A stretch of 64,000 nucleotides of DNA from Panorpa germanica. Taxonomy: Eukaryota; Arthropoda; Insecta; Mecoptera; Panorpidae. Positions 24,540 through 36,501 of this stretch are shown one piece after another. The translations under genes were made by a program, and so were the position numbers. The notes under the pieces were generated by a model, which saw nothing but the letters and a program-made list of their open reading frames with translations, was not told the origin of the DNA and ran no database searches. The stretch is taken from NCBI GenBank assembly GCA_963678705.1, contig OY783206.1, forward strand, positions 21,339,807 through 21,403,806. Direction: 5' to 3'. Position 1 is the stretch's first letter. Each line of letters starts with the position of its first letter.

Positions 24540-25330
24540 TAGTATTTTTCGCCATCTTTCTAGCACCTTGTTATGGTCCTTATCAGCGAAAAAGCGGAAC
24601 CAAGTACTGGTTCAAGTCATCATCATTAGTTTAAATTTTATCGATTGTAAACTTTAAAACAAATGATAATCTGCGGGTGCAAGATCAGAGCTATATTTGG
24701 AATGTGACATTACTTTCCAATTATTGTCTTTGTGATTAGCCAATTCTTATCATTTTTCATTGATTGCATTTTTCAGTGTCATTAGTCCTGTCCATTAGAA
24801 CTACCGAAATACACAACATCTTTGTAATCCCACCAAATTATCTGTTATATTTAGCAGAAATAAACTATTATTTTATATTAATCAGGTTTATTTTATTAAC
24901 TAAATGTACACTTGCATTATGATGTCACAGAGTGTAGAATTACATAGTACAGTATTACAGAGTACAGTATTACCGAGTGTAAAAAGAAAGATAGAAGAGT
25001 AGTAGTGTCAATCCCGAGAGGGCGCTAAATTTAAATCCATCATGACATTTTGACATGAAAATTTTTGATGCGATTCAGCTTTTCATTTAGTTTATGCTGA
25101 CTCATCAGAAACGTTTTTGATTGGTGTTATCAGGGGTGACCAATTTTCATCATCAGTCATGACTCGTTGTCTTTCAATCCCGCAAAGCCCAAATTATTGA
25201 GCTTATTACCGACTCCAAGACATTTTAAACGGTTTCCAATTGTTGAGTGTGGTACATTTAGCCTCTCTGTAATCTCCTGCACTGTTATGCGATGGTAACT
25301 TTGATTTGTCATCATCCACTGTAGTAAGGC
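24540..25330 (-). mobile_element. Degenerate mariner element
   Basis: Minus-strand pieces match mariner transposase in the expected order. At 25325-25170 lies the helix-turn-helix to linker region (ITVQEITERLNVPHSTIGNR). Around 24840 is a WWDYKDVVYF segment, near 24680 an SSDLAPADYHLF segment (third catalytic Asp region), and near 24570 an ERWRKIL-like end. Frameshifts, deletions and extra DNA (about 24880-25080) separate them. Ends were not defined. It is dead. Confidence 0.8.
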
Positions 25331-26340
25331 GACTAGAAAGATGATAATCTATTAATGGAAGAACCCCAGAATGAAATTTTATTAAACTAGTTCTTGCTTA
25401 AGTGCAGTTTTATGTTAAAATTTACTCTAAACCAACATCTTGAAACAAAATTACGTGCACCTTTCTTCTAATGTTAGCTTAAAGTGTAATTTATCGAATG
25501 TCAAAAGGAAAAACTCATAAAATGGATGGAAGTACTTCAAAATAAGTATTTCCAAAAACATGTATTTGTGAACACTGAAATTACTTTCGAGCCAACCTTA
25601 TATTCTAGCTTAATTCCATTCGACATCCTTGACTGATCTTGTGCAATTGTCACACTAGGATCTAATTACAATATATTTTATACTAGCCATGAGTGTTGAG
25701 ATATTACAGTGGCGTGCTAAGTGTGTATTGGCGATTAAATTTTTTTCAAAATCCACAAGTTGACAGAGTTATAGGTAAATCAAATTTGCTCTGCGTATGA
25801 CATCACAGAAGGAATAAGTAATCGAATTGATAAAACTTGATGGGGTACACAATTCAGTTGTTAATAGTGAATAACGTATAAGAGGAGGTGGCAAATAAGT
25901 ACACTTTTATAGAAATTAAATCATGGAGAGGAAATTCCTCAAAAGAGTTATGTTAAATATCTTTATTTAAATTTGACAGTAGCATTCCAACTTTCTTATA
26001 GTATAGGGTCTTTTAACAAGAGATTAAATCACTGATTTTAAATGAGTAGAGGAACGCAATATTTCAGTGGAAAGTAATGATATTTTTATTTTTATCTAAA
26101 GTACAAACTCTGACGTTAGTAATGAAACACAATATCTGCCAAATGTCACCGAAATATTACTGTTAGCGATATTCCACTGGTGCTACTCTGGCTTCAGTCT
26201 TATCTTAACGTAAACAATTCTGGAATGTGTATGGAGCTCTGCATTGGAGACCAGTCGAAAACAGTAATGTAATTTGACTCGTGGGTAACCTTGGTAAGGT
26301 GTACGGTCCTTTTGCTTCTGGTCCAAAGCTCTGTCAGACG
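25331..26340. other. Spacer with repeat fragments
   Basis: About 25780-25870 resembles 28250-28380 (shared ATGACGTCAC and GATGGG-ACA tracts), and 26000-26170 resembles pieces of the CAP first introns (AATATCTGCCAAATGTCACC). No gene supported. Confidence 0.45.
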
Positions 26341-26344
26341 ACCA

Positions 26345-26510
26345 GGGCCGGATTTAGAGGTGTGGAGGTCCTAAAGCAACGAAGGAGTTGATGCCCCGAA
26401 TAGAAGGAAAAATTTTGCTTTCGTTAAGTCTTTTAAAAATTTATTGCTTTTTTCTCTATTGTGGAAGGGCCTCCTCTCTCTTGTTAAAGCCCCGGAGTAG
26501 TAGCCCCGCC
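26345..26510. repeat. Short non-autonomous element with CAGGGCCGGATTTA end
   Basis: Begins CAGGGCCGGATTTAGAGG, a terminal motif common in hAT-type MITEs of animals, and has a GGGCC-rich right part. A related element may be 37400-37770, which ends AGACGGCCCTG. Confidence 0.5.
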
Positions 26511-26577
26511 TGCCCCTCTTCAAATTAGTTGTGTAATCGTTGATTGAGTTACATCAGCTTTGTATACAGTTCTTATA

Positions 26578-27071
26578 CCGGGTTTTTCGACAAGAACTTT
26601 GTTTTTTAAAACAAGGAATTTAGTTGAAAATGATTAAACTTTTTATTGTATTAGAAAGAGTAAAGTTTGGAAATTATGAATAAGAAAAGATATCGAACAA
26701 ATGTCAATTTTTTTATCAAAATTTTCATTCGTTCTTTTGTCAAAATGGCGGGTCTATTTCGTAAATCGTGTCACGGATGGCTTGGAGACTTGTGGCACCG
26801 TCCTGTTGAATCCACATGTCAGTGATAACCATATCATCAATAATGGGCCAAAATTGACTAGTTAACATCTCAGTCGCATCCTTGAAAAAAAAACGGACCA
26901 CACGCACCTGGATTTTAATAATTTGAATGCAATTTTCGAGCGAAATTGAATTCATTGTAATTGTCAATTGCCGAAGCATCTACTAATGGTCATATGTCAA
27001 AAAACTAAATGTCAAAACTGTCATGTTGTTTGCCCCTATTGAACAACCAAAGTTCTTCTTGAAAAACCCTT
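26578..27071 (-). mobile_element. Short mariner/Tc1-type element with intact ends, internally deleted
   Basis: The terminal inverted repeats are GGGTTTTTCGACAAGAACTT (left) and, read inward from the right, GGGTTTTTCAAGAAGAACTT. TA dinucleotides flank both (26576-26577 and 27072-27073). The minus-strand frame 26979-26740 keeps a transposase block with WIQQDGATS, the region of the second catalytic Asp. At 494 bp it is an internally deleted derivative. Confidence 0.85.
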
Positions 27072-28480
27072 TATTTGCAAATAAATACTATTGTACCAAT
27101 ATTATGTTCGGCTTATGATTTGTAATTAGTAAATCCTAATTATTCCTGACATTACGTTTGTCTAATGATTTAAAATGACCGCTCTTGTTGTCCAATATTA
27201 AACATAAATTGACGTGACTATTTTCACCTTATTTTCGCTAGCCTATAGAATATAATACCCAACACACAAAGTAGATACCAAATCAGCTTCTACCTACCGA
27301 ACCAACACAATACAACTAAACCATTGCCATTCCGTATACAGCGTAGTTGAAGAACACAACCACACAGCCACACAACCAAAAAAATAACCAAACAAAACGC
27401 ATATCGTGAAACGTGTCCTTTTTATTAAATTGAATATTACTGCAACATAAATCGTATTAACATAATAAAACATCGTTTATTTAAAACCGGAAGTCCGAGT
27501 TAATTATCATATCCCCACCGTTGTTACTTGCTCTCTTTTTGTCTCTTCACTCGATGTGACAGACCTAGTAGACCTATTGACAGTTGTTACATTAAAAGTG
27601 GGTGACATATATGTTCTTTTTAAAAGTAAGGTTATGTGAATATGTGGGTGTATTAATTTATTTGTGATTATAAAACAAGTGACAAATTTATTATTGAATA
27701 TTCTGGTTTGATTTTATTGCTAATTATTTTAGTTTTTATCATTCTCTGTATTATTTATCATTTATTAATTATAGATTAATTTCCACTCACCGTTTCAACT
27801 TTGAATGTAATTTTAATCGTGTAGAAATTAAGTTAGACAACTAAGTCGTTCAAGAATCTTAAAAGGGCCAAGGTTTCTGAATTAGAAATACTACAATTCT
27901 AATCTAGTTTACAAGTTATATACAAACGCAATTTTTTTATTCCACAGAAAAATGTTACGAAAAATTGCATTTACGAATGGTTCTAAGTTCATTTTTTTAT
28001 AATGTGTCATGGGAGCTGTCAAAATATATATTACTAACGACACATGCGCACCAACGATGGTGGCCTCAGGCATACCATACTCATTGATAATAATTACAGC
28101 GCAAGTAACCCCATCAGTATTTTTAGGGGGTGTTTTTTTTTTTTGGTTGAAATATACACGTTAATATATCCATGTTCATGTTATAAATAAAATATTTTTT
28201 TAAATATCCAAAAGTTGACGAAAATATTGTTATTTAAAATTTGAATATCAATTCAAACTCTGCATATGACGTCACCCGAGATATATAAATAATAAGTAAT
28301 CGAGATTATTTTTCTTTTTGCACAACAATCATAATATAAAAGTTGATGGGATACAGGACCCAGCTGTTAGTAGTCAATCAAACGCAAATTTAATTTTTAT
28401 AATCTTTATATATTTTTTAAATATATTCTTCTATAATATTGCTACTATTTATAGTCCTGATAACCAAGTTTATCAATATA
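27072..28480. other. Spacer with MITE fragments
   Basis: 27140-27200 carries a scrap of the CAP-intron repeat. 28010-28330 is a decayed MITE related to 25780 and 11690. No gene is supported. Confidence 0.4.
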
Positions 28481-28895
28481 TCACATCATTCAATAAGTTC
28501 GTAGGATGGCATATAAATGGCGGCACTATTGTCAAATCTATTTGATTTTTAGATAGTAGCAACCTTTAAACGATATGTGTCCAAATTTCATGACATTGCG
28601 ACCATTACTTTGCAAGTTACATTGCTTTACCGTTCAATTAAATCAATTGCTTGAGAAGTGTTATTCGGTTCGGTATTTTTCCCATTAAAAAGCAATTCTT
28701 TATTAACACACGAAATTCTGATTTTTCCATTGTTTTGAAAATTACAAAAGTAACGTCACTAAAAGCACTGTAACTGGTAAAGTAATAGTCAGAATGTCGT
28801 GATATTTTGACACATTTGGTTTGAAGGAAGGTACTATCTAAAAATATATATTTGTCATTAGTAATCCTACTAACTTATTGCGCAATCTGATGTTG
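28481..28895. repeat. Foldback element made of two mariner 5' ends
   Basis: Arms of about 150 bases (28481-28640 and 28735-28890) are inverted copies of each other. The right arm read on minus leads into ATG and codons like MEKSEFRVLI, a mariner transposase start. Outer ends share CAATAAGTT-GTAGGAT. The mariner relic at 36020-36295 has the same 5' end. Confidence 0.75.
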
Positions 28896-29133
28896 TACAG
28901 TTTTATAGAAATTCTAGAATTTGGGTCTAGTGCATCACTAAGCGTCATTCTCACTCACTGTTTTAATATTCAATTTACGTTTCTATTTAATATTTTAATC
29001 TAGATTTCAAGTTTTCAGCATTTGAGTTTAGTCAATTTAGTTGGTGCGCATGCGTCGTTAGTAATTTAAATTTTGACAGTTGTACAAAATTGAATGTGAA
29101 ATAATTAAAATTAGTGTTTTGAATAACAATTAA

Positions 29134-30118
29134 GGAGGTACAGGACGTACCGTCAATATTAAAAGTTTATCTCTCGGTAATACAAAATGCAAAATACGAA
29201 GTACATGAGGGACAAGCAAATATTGGGACTGTTCCTTTGAAAATGAATTTTTCAATTCCCTAATTTTTGCTTGTTAAAATGATCTTTTTATGCATATAAT
29301 AGTTTACTAAATAAAAAATTACCTATAATTAATATCAAATTTATATTAATTCAATTTAAATTCAAATTAAATATTTTGAAAAAGGAATAATAAATTTGGC
29401 AACGCTATAAATTTACATGTGTTGACGAATGCGTGATTTGGTTTTTTGACAAATAAATTGTTTATTTTATATAATATTTATTCCGATTTTGAATTTCCCG
29501 CTCAAATTGGCATTTGCAACGTTGCTAGCTTTTATAACCTACATTTAATGTTTCTTACTGGTTTTATTTAAATATTTTCGTATATAGGTATCCTTTTGAT
29601 AATTTTATTTTTGCAATAGTTACAGAAAAGATTCTTTTATATACACCTAGTTGTGTCTTCGGGTTCGATCCCCGGACCAGATATATATTTTCTGGGTTTG
29701 GTTATTATGAACTTATATTGATTATGGTCATACATAATCGTACAGTTATTAGGCAGTGGTGTAGCCCACATATATGAGGCCACGACACCATAAATACTGC
29801 CAACATTGAAGGAGGTCGTCGGTGATAGGACTCAGCATCGGAAATAGGCCGACGTTAAATAAAAAAAAAAAAAAAAATATGCACCTAGTTTTTGAAAGCC
29901 GTGTCACCATTTTTTTATAGTTAAAAGTTATATTATGTCGTGAAATTGAGCTAATAACTATGATTTGTATAGAAAATGACTATTTTTAATCATGTATAAA
30001 AAGAGAACTATGAACCCTAGGTCTCTAAAATTTTGAGACAGCATGTATTTTAACTATTTGTATCGACCCTCCAAATTTCACAACGTTTTCATCATTTACG
30101 TTAACGTCCTATACCTCC
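29134..30118 (+). repeat. TTAA-flanked MITE (GGAGGTACAGGACGT ends), copy A
   Basis: The left end GGAGGTACAGGACGT and the right end (read inward) GGAGGTATAGGACGT are inverted repeats, flanked by TTAA on both sides. There is no coding capacity. A SINE fragment is inserted at 29653. TTAA targets are typical of piggyBac-type elements, but family membership is inferred only from the target. Confidence 0.9.
29653..29878 (+). mobile_element. tRNA-related SINE fragment with A-tail and 12-bp target duplication
   Basis: GGGTTCGATCCCCGG near 29661 fits an RNA polymerase III B box; the A box is missing, so the head is 5'-truncated. The 3' end is an A-rich tail (about 29860-29877). ATACACCTAGTT (29641-29652) before it and ATGCACCTAGTT (29879-29890) after it are the target duplication. 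The host MITE without the insert (63420-63450) has that sequence once. Confidence 0.87.
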
Positions 30119-30260
30119 TTAATAATAGAAATTGTTTTTACTTGTTTATTTTTGACAAACTGATCTTGAACTTCTTTTAAAAATAAATCCTGCTGCATTT
30201 TGACTGTTTGTCACATTTTAGAGGTTATAATATAATAATATTTTTTTAATTTAAAACCAT

Positions 30261-31289
30261 TGGACCTTGTAAGGGAATGGTAATTGGTACTGTACATATT
30301 GTATACTATACCTCCGTCCTCTGTTTACATTTATCGTAAAACCTTGCCACAATCTGTGCTCGCTATGAAACACGGCTTGGCCTGCTCATTGTTGTTCTAC
30401 CTGGCATGTTTTAAGGTCTTTTTTTTGTATTATAATAAACTACGACACCACATTTACTGATATGGCCAACTCAGCTCGGCTCGCTTATCAGTATTGAAAT
30501 TATATTAATGTCATTTTCTCATATGACCGTGAATATACACTCGTACTTCATTTACGTACTCAATAAATTGCTTGCTATTATTGATTATTTGCAAATTACA
30601 ATACATATGTATTTCAATACTGATGCAATAACAATAAAAGAAACTACTCACTCTGTTCCAAATGTGTGTCACATTTGTATTATACTAAAGTATCATTTGA
30701 CCACTTTAATAAGAAATTTACAAAAGAAAATTGCGTTTGAACAGGTTTTGTTACTCTATTAAAAATGATTTTTAATAGGGCTGTGAACTCATTCTTTTAG
30801 AAGTAGATTTGGTTATTAATTATTTAAAAATTGATGGATATGTAATCATGCATTAAAGTTTGAATTATCCGGTTAATGACGTCACGTACTTGTTAAAATA
30901 TAATAAGTAATGTTATTTATTTTTCGTTTTATATCACGATATTATATTGAAACATTATAGGCCGACGCAACAGCTGCTATAGCTTTGTCGTTTAATTTTG
31001 CATCTCTTTTGCACTTATCTTGTTTAACAGTGATAGTAAGGGTTGCAAATGGTAGTGGGGAATAAGGTGAGTTGTCATTTTTTGTAAATATTTACCCCTT
31101 TAAAAATTACAGCGAAAAATGAGTATCTCAATCGTTAATGACTTCTATAATATTGCGAATTGAATAAAAATAATTGGAATATTTGAGGTTTTGATAGCCA
31201 ACTTTATCAATATCACTATTTTATGGAAATTAGAAGTCTTATTTTATAACTTTTCTCGGACGTCATACGTCATGAATTGACAAAAAAAA
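30261..31289. other. Unassigned spacer
   Basis: No supported gene. 30508-30762 is an open frame without any motif. Confidence 0.3.
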
Positions 31290-31395
31290 ACTTGGCGACA
31301 CAGTTGGGCGGGAGCATTGATGCTTGACTCTGACTACTGTATTCTCGGGTTCTATCCCCGGGCCAGAGTTATATATTATCTGGGTTTGATAAAAT
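31290..31395 (+). mobile_element. SINE head, second copy of the tRNA-related family
   Basis: Carries both pol III box-like motifs, TTGGCGACACAGTTGGGC (A-box-like, about 31292-31308) and GGTTCTATCCC (B box, about 31349-31359). It shares TATCTGGGTTTG with the copy at 29653, then diverges. No A-tail follows directly. Confidence 0.6.
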
Positions 31396-31979
31396 AAGAT
31401 TTAATTGGTTGTGTGCAACCATAGAAAAATGAATATTGAAAAAAATGATCGCAAAAAAGAAATATTCGAGAACAAAAATAGAAAAAGGATAAAAGAAAAG
31501 GAAAGAAGAAGAAAAAAATATATATCGAGATGCTGAAATAGGAAAAGAATCTTGAACTTTGAATGAGGAGGTGATTGATGAAGCATCGATGGAGTAATTT
31601 GAAATGGAATAAGGAAAGAAGCTGATACATAGAAAGAAAGAATTATATTATATTGTATAAGTTATATGTTATAAGAAAATGTGTTTAAAAAAATGTAATA
31701 TTGATTTAAAAGCGCTAATAACTACCAATAGTTGATGCACTGAAAAATAAATATTAAAAAAAAAAAAACTTGCATTTTCTCCACAATTTTTTCTCTAAAT
31801 GTGACATTACATTTGGGACAAACTGAGTTGTTTTCTTTATTGTTGTTGTATTGGTATTTAAATACATATGACGTGATCCAATTCATGACGCACGACATGA
31901 CGTCAGAGAAAAATTACGGTCATATTTTATTTCACCTCCAACATTTACAGATGACAGATCTAGGACAGGGTTTTAGGAC
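31396..31979. other. Purine-rich spacer
   Basis: 31430-31640 is a GA- and A-rich low-complexity tract that creates spurious minus-strand frames. No gene supported. Confidence 0.35.
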
Positions 31980-32575
31980 AATGGGCTTGTGTCCTATGTC
32001 TTAATTTCTATAAAACTGTACTATATATTGATAAAGTGGGTTACTAGAACCTCAAATGTCCAATTATTTTTTAATAACTCCTTATATGTTAAGAGATATT
32101 AACAATTAAAAAAGTCATTTTTTCCCTTTAATTATTAAAGGGATCAACGTTGTACATATTCCAATTGCATGTGACATCACAACCGCTGCCAACCTTACAG
32201 CTCATAAATCTCTGCTATATGTATTTATATATCAAAATATCAAATATTATTTATAGCTATTTCAAGGAACAATAAAATTTCAATATTATGTCTGCCGTAA
32301 CAGGGTTAAATAAAATAAAAACTTATTATTCTTTGACTTGACTTGATTATTTGACTACCAACAGCTACAAAACATTACGTTAAAATGCATTTCACGTCAT
32401 ACAAGTATAGCCGACCATTTCTAGCGCTAAAACTACAATTCAAACTTTTAATTGCTATATCTCCGTCAACATTTAGATATTTAATAAAATAGACACGCCA
32501 ATACACATTTATTAACATCAATTTCAATCAACAATTGAAAAATCGACCACTAAAAAATGAAGACACAAGCCCATT
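31980..32575 (+). repeat. MITE with AATGGGCTTGTGTC terminal inverted repeats
   Basis: Left end AATGGGCTTGTGTCCT and right end AGACACAAGCCCATT are inverted repeats; the element is about 596 bp and non-coding. A second copy lies at 9690-10310 and a left-part fragment near 5005-5110. Confidence 0.88.
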
Positions 32576-32979
32576 ATATATGGTTGCTTTAACCACGTGT
32601 AGCTTAATCATTTCGAATTGAAATTTCCCAAGCTACAGGGTATCATTCATACTGAACTTCATTAATATCTGCTTAATTACATCTCTAATTAGCAAGTACT
32701 TGCTGGTTTTGATTAAAATGTTTCTTTCTGATGATACAGCCTCATCAAGATCCTATTAGTTTAATGAATTCATTATACATATATATTAATGAGATACATT
32801 GTCTACAGCTCCAGGCTTATATTAGTCCGAGGGCAATTTGAAAAAACTACTAAACGATGGAAAACTGGCGCCGGTCGTAAATCATTGGAAGAAAAATTGT
32901 GCATTTTTGCACTATTATTAAAAACGAGTGTTTAAGATAAAATCATAAATTTACTTGCAATACTTTTATTTATTATTTA
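32576..32979. other. Unassigned spacer
   Basis: No gene or RNA supported. Confidence 0.3.
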
Positions 32980-33339
32980 CTAGCGCTCGCCCGTCGCAAA
33001 GCGACCTGTAATATTTGGGCTTAAATTAAAGTTATTTGGTAAATTGAACCTAATGTAAAATATTATTTTAAAGTAGTAATTTTCGCTAAAATATGTTTTT
33101 TAAATTTATGTTTTTTTATTTTGTTCTAAAATTTTAATTTTTCCTAATTAAGCACTGTATTGAACAATGTCAAGTTTCCCGCCCCTAAATATCAATCATC
33201 ATCTCGTGTTACGTCCCACGGGAACGGGATAAAAAATATCCTATGTCCGTTTCCTGATTCTAAGGTACCTCCCCACCAATTGTCAGCCAAATCGGTTCAG
33301 CCGTTCTTGAGTTATAAATAGTGTAACTAACACGACTTT

Positions 33340-33345
<6 letters not shown>
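32980..33345 (+). mobile_element. RTE-like retroelement 3' tail
   Basis: Begins TAGCGCTCGCCCGTCGCAAA and ends in ATCGGTTCAGCCGTTCTTGA followed by GTAACTAACACG and a TA repeat. This pairing is typical of the 3' regions of RTE-type elements and their SINE derivatives in arthropods. No protein part remains. Confidence 0.6.
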
Positions 33346-33427
<82 letters not shown>

Positions 33428-33456
33428 TATATATATATATATATATATATTATTTT
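33345..33456. repeat. (TA)n tract 1
   Basis: About 110 bases of TA repeats, interrupted once, lying exactly between an RTE-like 3' end on its left and an oppositely oriented non-LTR 3' end on its right. Confidence 0.97.
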
Positions 33457-33860
33457 ATTGTAATGTTTTTGCTATTAGGCACTAATTTCTTCCGCTTTAT
33501 GTCATTAAATTACATATCATTGTCTTATCTTAATTACATACCAATAAGTCCATTCTCACTTCATTCAAAAGAAAAAGAAAAAACAAATTAAACAGATAAA
33601 TTTAAACCCCTACTGCGCTTCTCTCTCCTGTTTCTATTTTGCCTTCCTTTAATAACTGCACAATCTTCTTTTCACTTTTTACTGTTTTCTCACATTAATA
33701 CTTAATGTGCTCCAGTGTTTCTATCGCTCTCCAGCACACCCTGCACATCCTGTTCTCTTTATTTTCTCTACTACCTTTCTCTTCGTTTTCCAATTTAAAT
33801 CTTGCGATTCTTCTAATGTTCCTTGTCTCTTCTTCTCGTATGTATTTTCTGTCGGAATGT
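33457..33860 (-). mobile_element. Non-LTR retrotransposon 3' part with zinc-knuckle-like tail
   Basis: The minus strand reads RIARFKLENEE, then MCRVCWRAIETLEHI, then a Cys and a lysine-rich end. The Cys-x-x-Cys plus His arrangement is that of the terminal knuckle of R1/I-like ORF2 proteins. One in-frame stop follows. It shares sequence with 6640-7010 and 61670-62440. Confidence 0.72.
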
Positions 33861-34584
33861 GTCTCTGGTAAAAAAACAGCGTAAAAAAAACTCAGAACGT
33901 ATTCGATGCAGGAACAAGCAAGTTTAGGCTGTCATTTGTCATCTGACTTGTCATTAATGCGCATGCGTTCCAATTTGAGCTACGACTTACATTGTAAAAT
34001 AACTCGCTGTGTCGTCTTAACTAATGGTATATTTTATAATTTAAAATAAAATCAATTAAATACAATTCAATTCCACGGAAATGCCCTCTTACTAAAGTTA
34101 TGTCCTCTGTGAACATAATTATTAAAATACACGATTTTTCTAACTGCATTTTTTTGCACTTATGCATTTTACATTTATAATTATATTAAATTTACATATA
34201 ATATATACACGTTGCTGCATTTACTGCTCTAACAAAAAGAAAGAAACTAAGACATTTTTTATTTGCCTTACTATGTGATTGGTAACAAATGAAGCTTGGA
34301 ATTAGCTTGTAGAAAGGTAGCAAACTTTCATTTGACAATTTTCTATCTGCGCATTTGCGAGTTAAAAAACCTCTAGTGTTACTTTTAATATATATTTTTA
34401 TTTTATATCTAAAATATTAACTAATAAAAGAAAAAAACAATAATTAAATTAAATATAATACTTGTTGATCCGGCAAAAAAAATGTTTTTTATGATAACTG
34501 GATCCTTGGCTCTAAGTCCAGTTCATTATTACAACATAATTGAGTCTCCCCACCGTCCTCGCTCTACTCCTGATCTTGTTGACG
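33861..34584. other. Downstream flank of the coiled-coil gene
   Basis: No gene supported. AATAAA on the minus strand at 34397-34402 is the first good poly(A)-like word after the stop at 34585. Confidence 0.4.
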
Positions 34585-35926
34585 CTATTGTATTACTTCG
34601 ACATCATTTTTCAGTATAATATTCCTGATAGCTTTGCAATCTTCTTCGATATCTTTGGCATAGCTTACAATTTTGTGCAAGTCGTTAGGGTTGTTCTGAA
34701 AAATAAAATATTTATTTATTATTTAAGTATTAAAAACCACAGATTTGTGGAATAAGCTACGCACCGAGGATAAAGATTGCCCGTATCCTTCGTCCTGATC
34801 AGGTGAAGGCGAAGATCTGAAATAAATTAAATTATCTAGATAAGATTCGCACCAACTTACAATTACCCCAGACACACACTTTCAAAATTTAAATTACCTG
34901 CTTGTCAACTGAAAATTGTTGTAAATAATTTTTTTTTGACATGGACAAATACTGTTATCTTTGTTTCTCCCACAATTCGCAAATAATTTAACAAAAATAC
35001 TTTTAACAGAATCGGAAGAGTGCTTCCTTTGTTTCTTAACTTCCACAGTATTATATTCCAAATCTTCTTGATTTAAGAGAAGGGTAGAACCTTCATTGCT
35101 TGTTCCTGTTCCTAAAGGAGATGAATCTGTGCTTGAAAGCGTACTATACCTTCTGTTAATCTGTTGATTCATTAACATACTAATTTTGCTACCTCTTCTA
35201 AAATTTCTATGCTTATTATAACTTGGTGTCATCAATAAAGGTAAAGTAGGACTCTGTAATTCAGAAGAGTCAGTCTGTGTTTCCTTGCTAACCATAGAAT
35301 TAATTTTATTATCATATTTTATTTTAGATTTTGCGTTGGATAACTCAAATCTGGTATCCTTTAAATTAGTTTTAAGTTCCATTACCTTTATCTGTAGATC
35401 ATATTTCTCGTCTTGCAATTCACTAATAAATTCATTGGTTACTTTTAGCTTATCTTTCAACCAATTTATTTCAACATTACTGTTTGATTCTTCGCTAATA
35501 TCATTTACATGACGATTTGGACTTACATCATTAGGTAGCCTTCTTTTCTTTTTCTCTTTGATATCATCAATATAAATTCTTACTTTGCTTTTAACTTGGT
35601 CGTACTTTTTAATTTTTCCCACTGTATTTTTGCTGCTTCTTAAATTTAAATGTGATGATGATCTACAAGAGATGGCATTAGTAGTACTTTTCTGCGAATG
35701 TATATTTATCTGGTTTGTATCTTGGTTCATAGATACATCTTGTAAACTAAAAGAAAATTTACGAATACGATTTGGTGTATTTTGAAAATCTTTTTTGTAG
35801 GTATCGGGTTTTTTGATATAAGGGCTGTAGCTGGATACAATATGGTCATTTATGGATAACGGTGCTGTCACATTGTCTAAAAATGATTCGTCGGTTTCCA
35901 AATTATACTCGTTTGAAGCAAATTCC
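34585..35926 (-). CDS. Coiled-coil protein of unknown family, last three exons (5' end missing)
   Basis: Exons are 35926-34898 (1029 nt), 34816-34765 (52 nt) and 34695-34585 (stop TAG). Acceptors TTTTCAG, TATTTCAG and TTTTTCAG and donors CAG|GTAATT and TCG|GTGCGT fit with matching phases, so the frame runs on to about 397 residues. The first exon begins with one base of a split codon, so at least one upstream exon lies beyond 35926; I could not find it. Visible parts are a Ser/Asn-rich N-terminal half with a basic KEKKKRR cluster (about 123-129), a helical coiled coil (about 150-208), a KETQTD motif (about 214), Ser/Thr-rich low complexity, and a C-terminal helix starting NPNDLHKIVSYAKDIEED. 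KETQTD-type motifs occur in several scaffold proteins but do not define a family. It may lie inside or just upstream of Epac, on the other strand. Confidence 0.82.
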
Positions 35927-36019
35927 CTGAAAAGATAACATATTATTTTATTTTACCATAAACAATTTATATTTGCATTTGTTAGTTTGCTACAAGCTAA
36001 TTCCAAGATTCACTGTCTT

Positions 36020-36295
36020 TAAGAAATACCGAGTTCATTAATTTGCTTTTGAACGACAAAAAGTAATGCTTTTTCAACACACTTCATGTTTGATAATTAC
36101 AAAAGTAGCATCACTAAAATCACTGTAACTCGTAAAATAATGGTCGTAACATAATGAAATTTGAATACATATCCTTTGAAGGTTGGTACTATCTAAAAAT
36201 CATATCCATTTAATAGTTGCACCATGATTACGTTTTTACGTGGCATCACCCTACGAACTTATTGAGTGATGTGATAATATTCAATTAAATTTATT
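36020..36295 (-). mobile_element. Mariner 5' end relic
   Basis: Read on the minus strand from 36290: TATCACATCACTCAATAAGT, then the 5'UTR tract TTTTAGATAGTACCAACC, reaching an ATG-like start near 36090. It matches the arms at 28481-28895. Only the 5' end survives. Confidence 0.7.
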
Positions 36296-36501
36296 AAATA
36301 GAATTTGAATAAAGAATTCACATTATTTAAGCCTACTGGAAGAATTTAATGTTGCGCTTATTAGTTTCAAAGCCTCATTTTCGATTGAAGTGGACTGTAT
36401 GTGTGTTAGGTACTTGAAGAAGACTACTTCTGACAGTGACACAAAAGAAGATGACAACTTTTATGTAAAATAGTTGAAAAAAGAACACAAAGATAACGTA
36501 A

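Larger units (their letters stand above)
28950..30260. repeat. M1 repeat interrupted by a TTAA-type MITE
   Basis: The two halves, 28950-29130 and 30122-30260, join to match an uninterrupted M1 copy (compare 42240-42600). The break is at a TTAA-like site in the tract AACAATTA-GTAATAGAAATTG. Confidence 0.83.

Noticed and set aside
29650-29690. Possible tRNA gene (GGGTTCGATCCCCGG)
   Set aside because: Only the B-box half is present and an A-tail with target duplication follows, so it is a SINE.
31376-31630. Phe-rich minus-strand frame
   Set aside because: Product of a purine-rich low-complexity tract.
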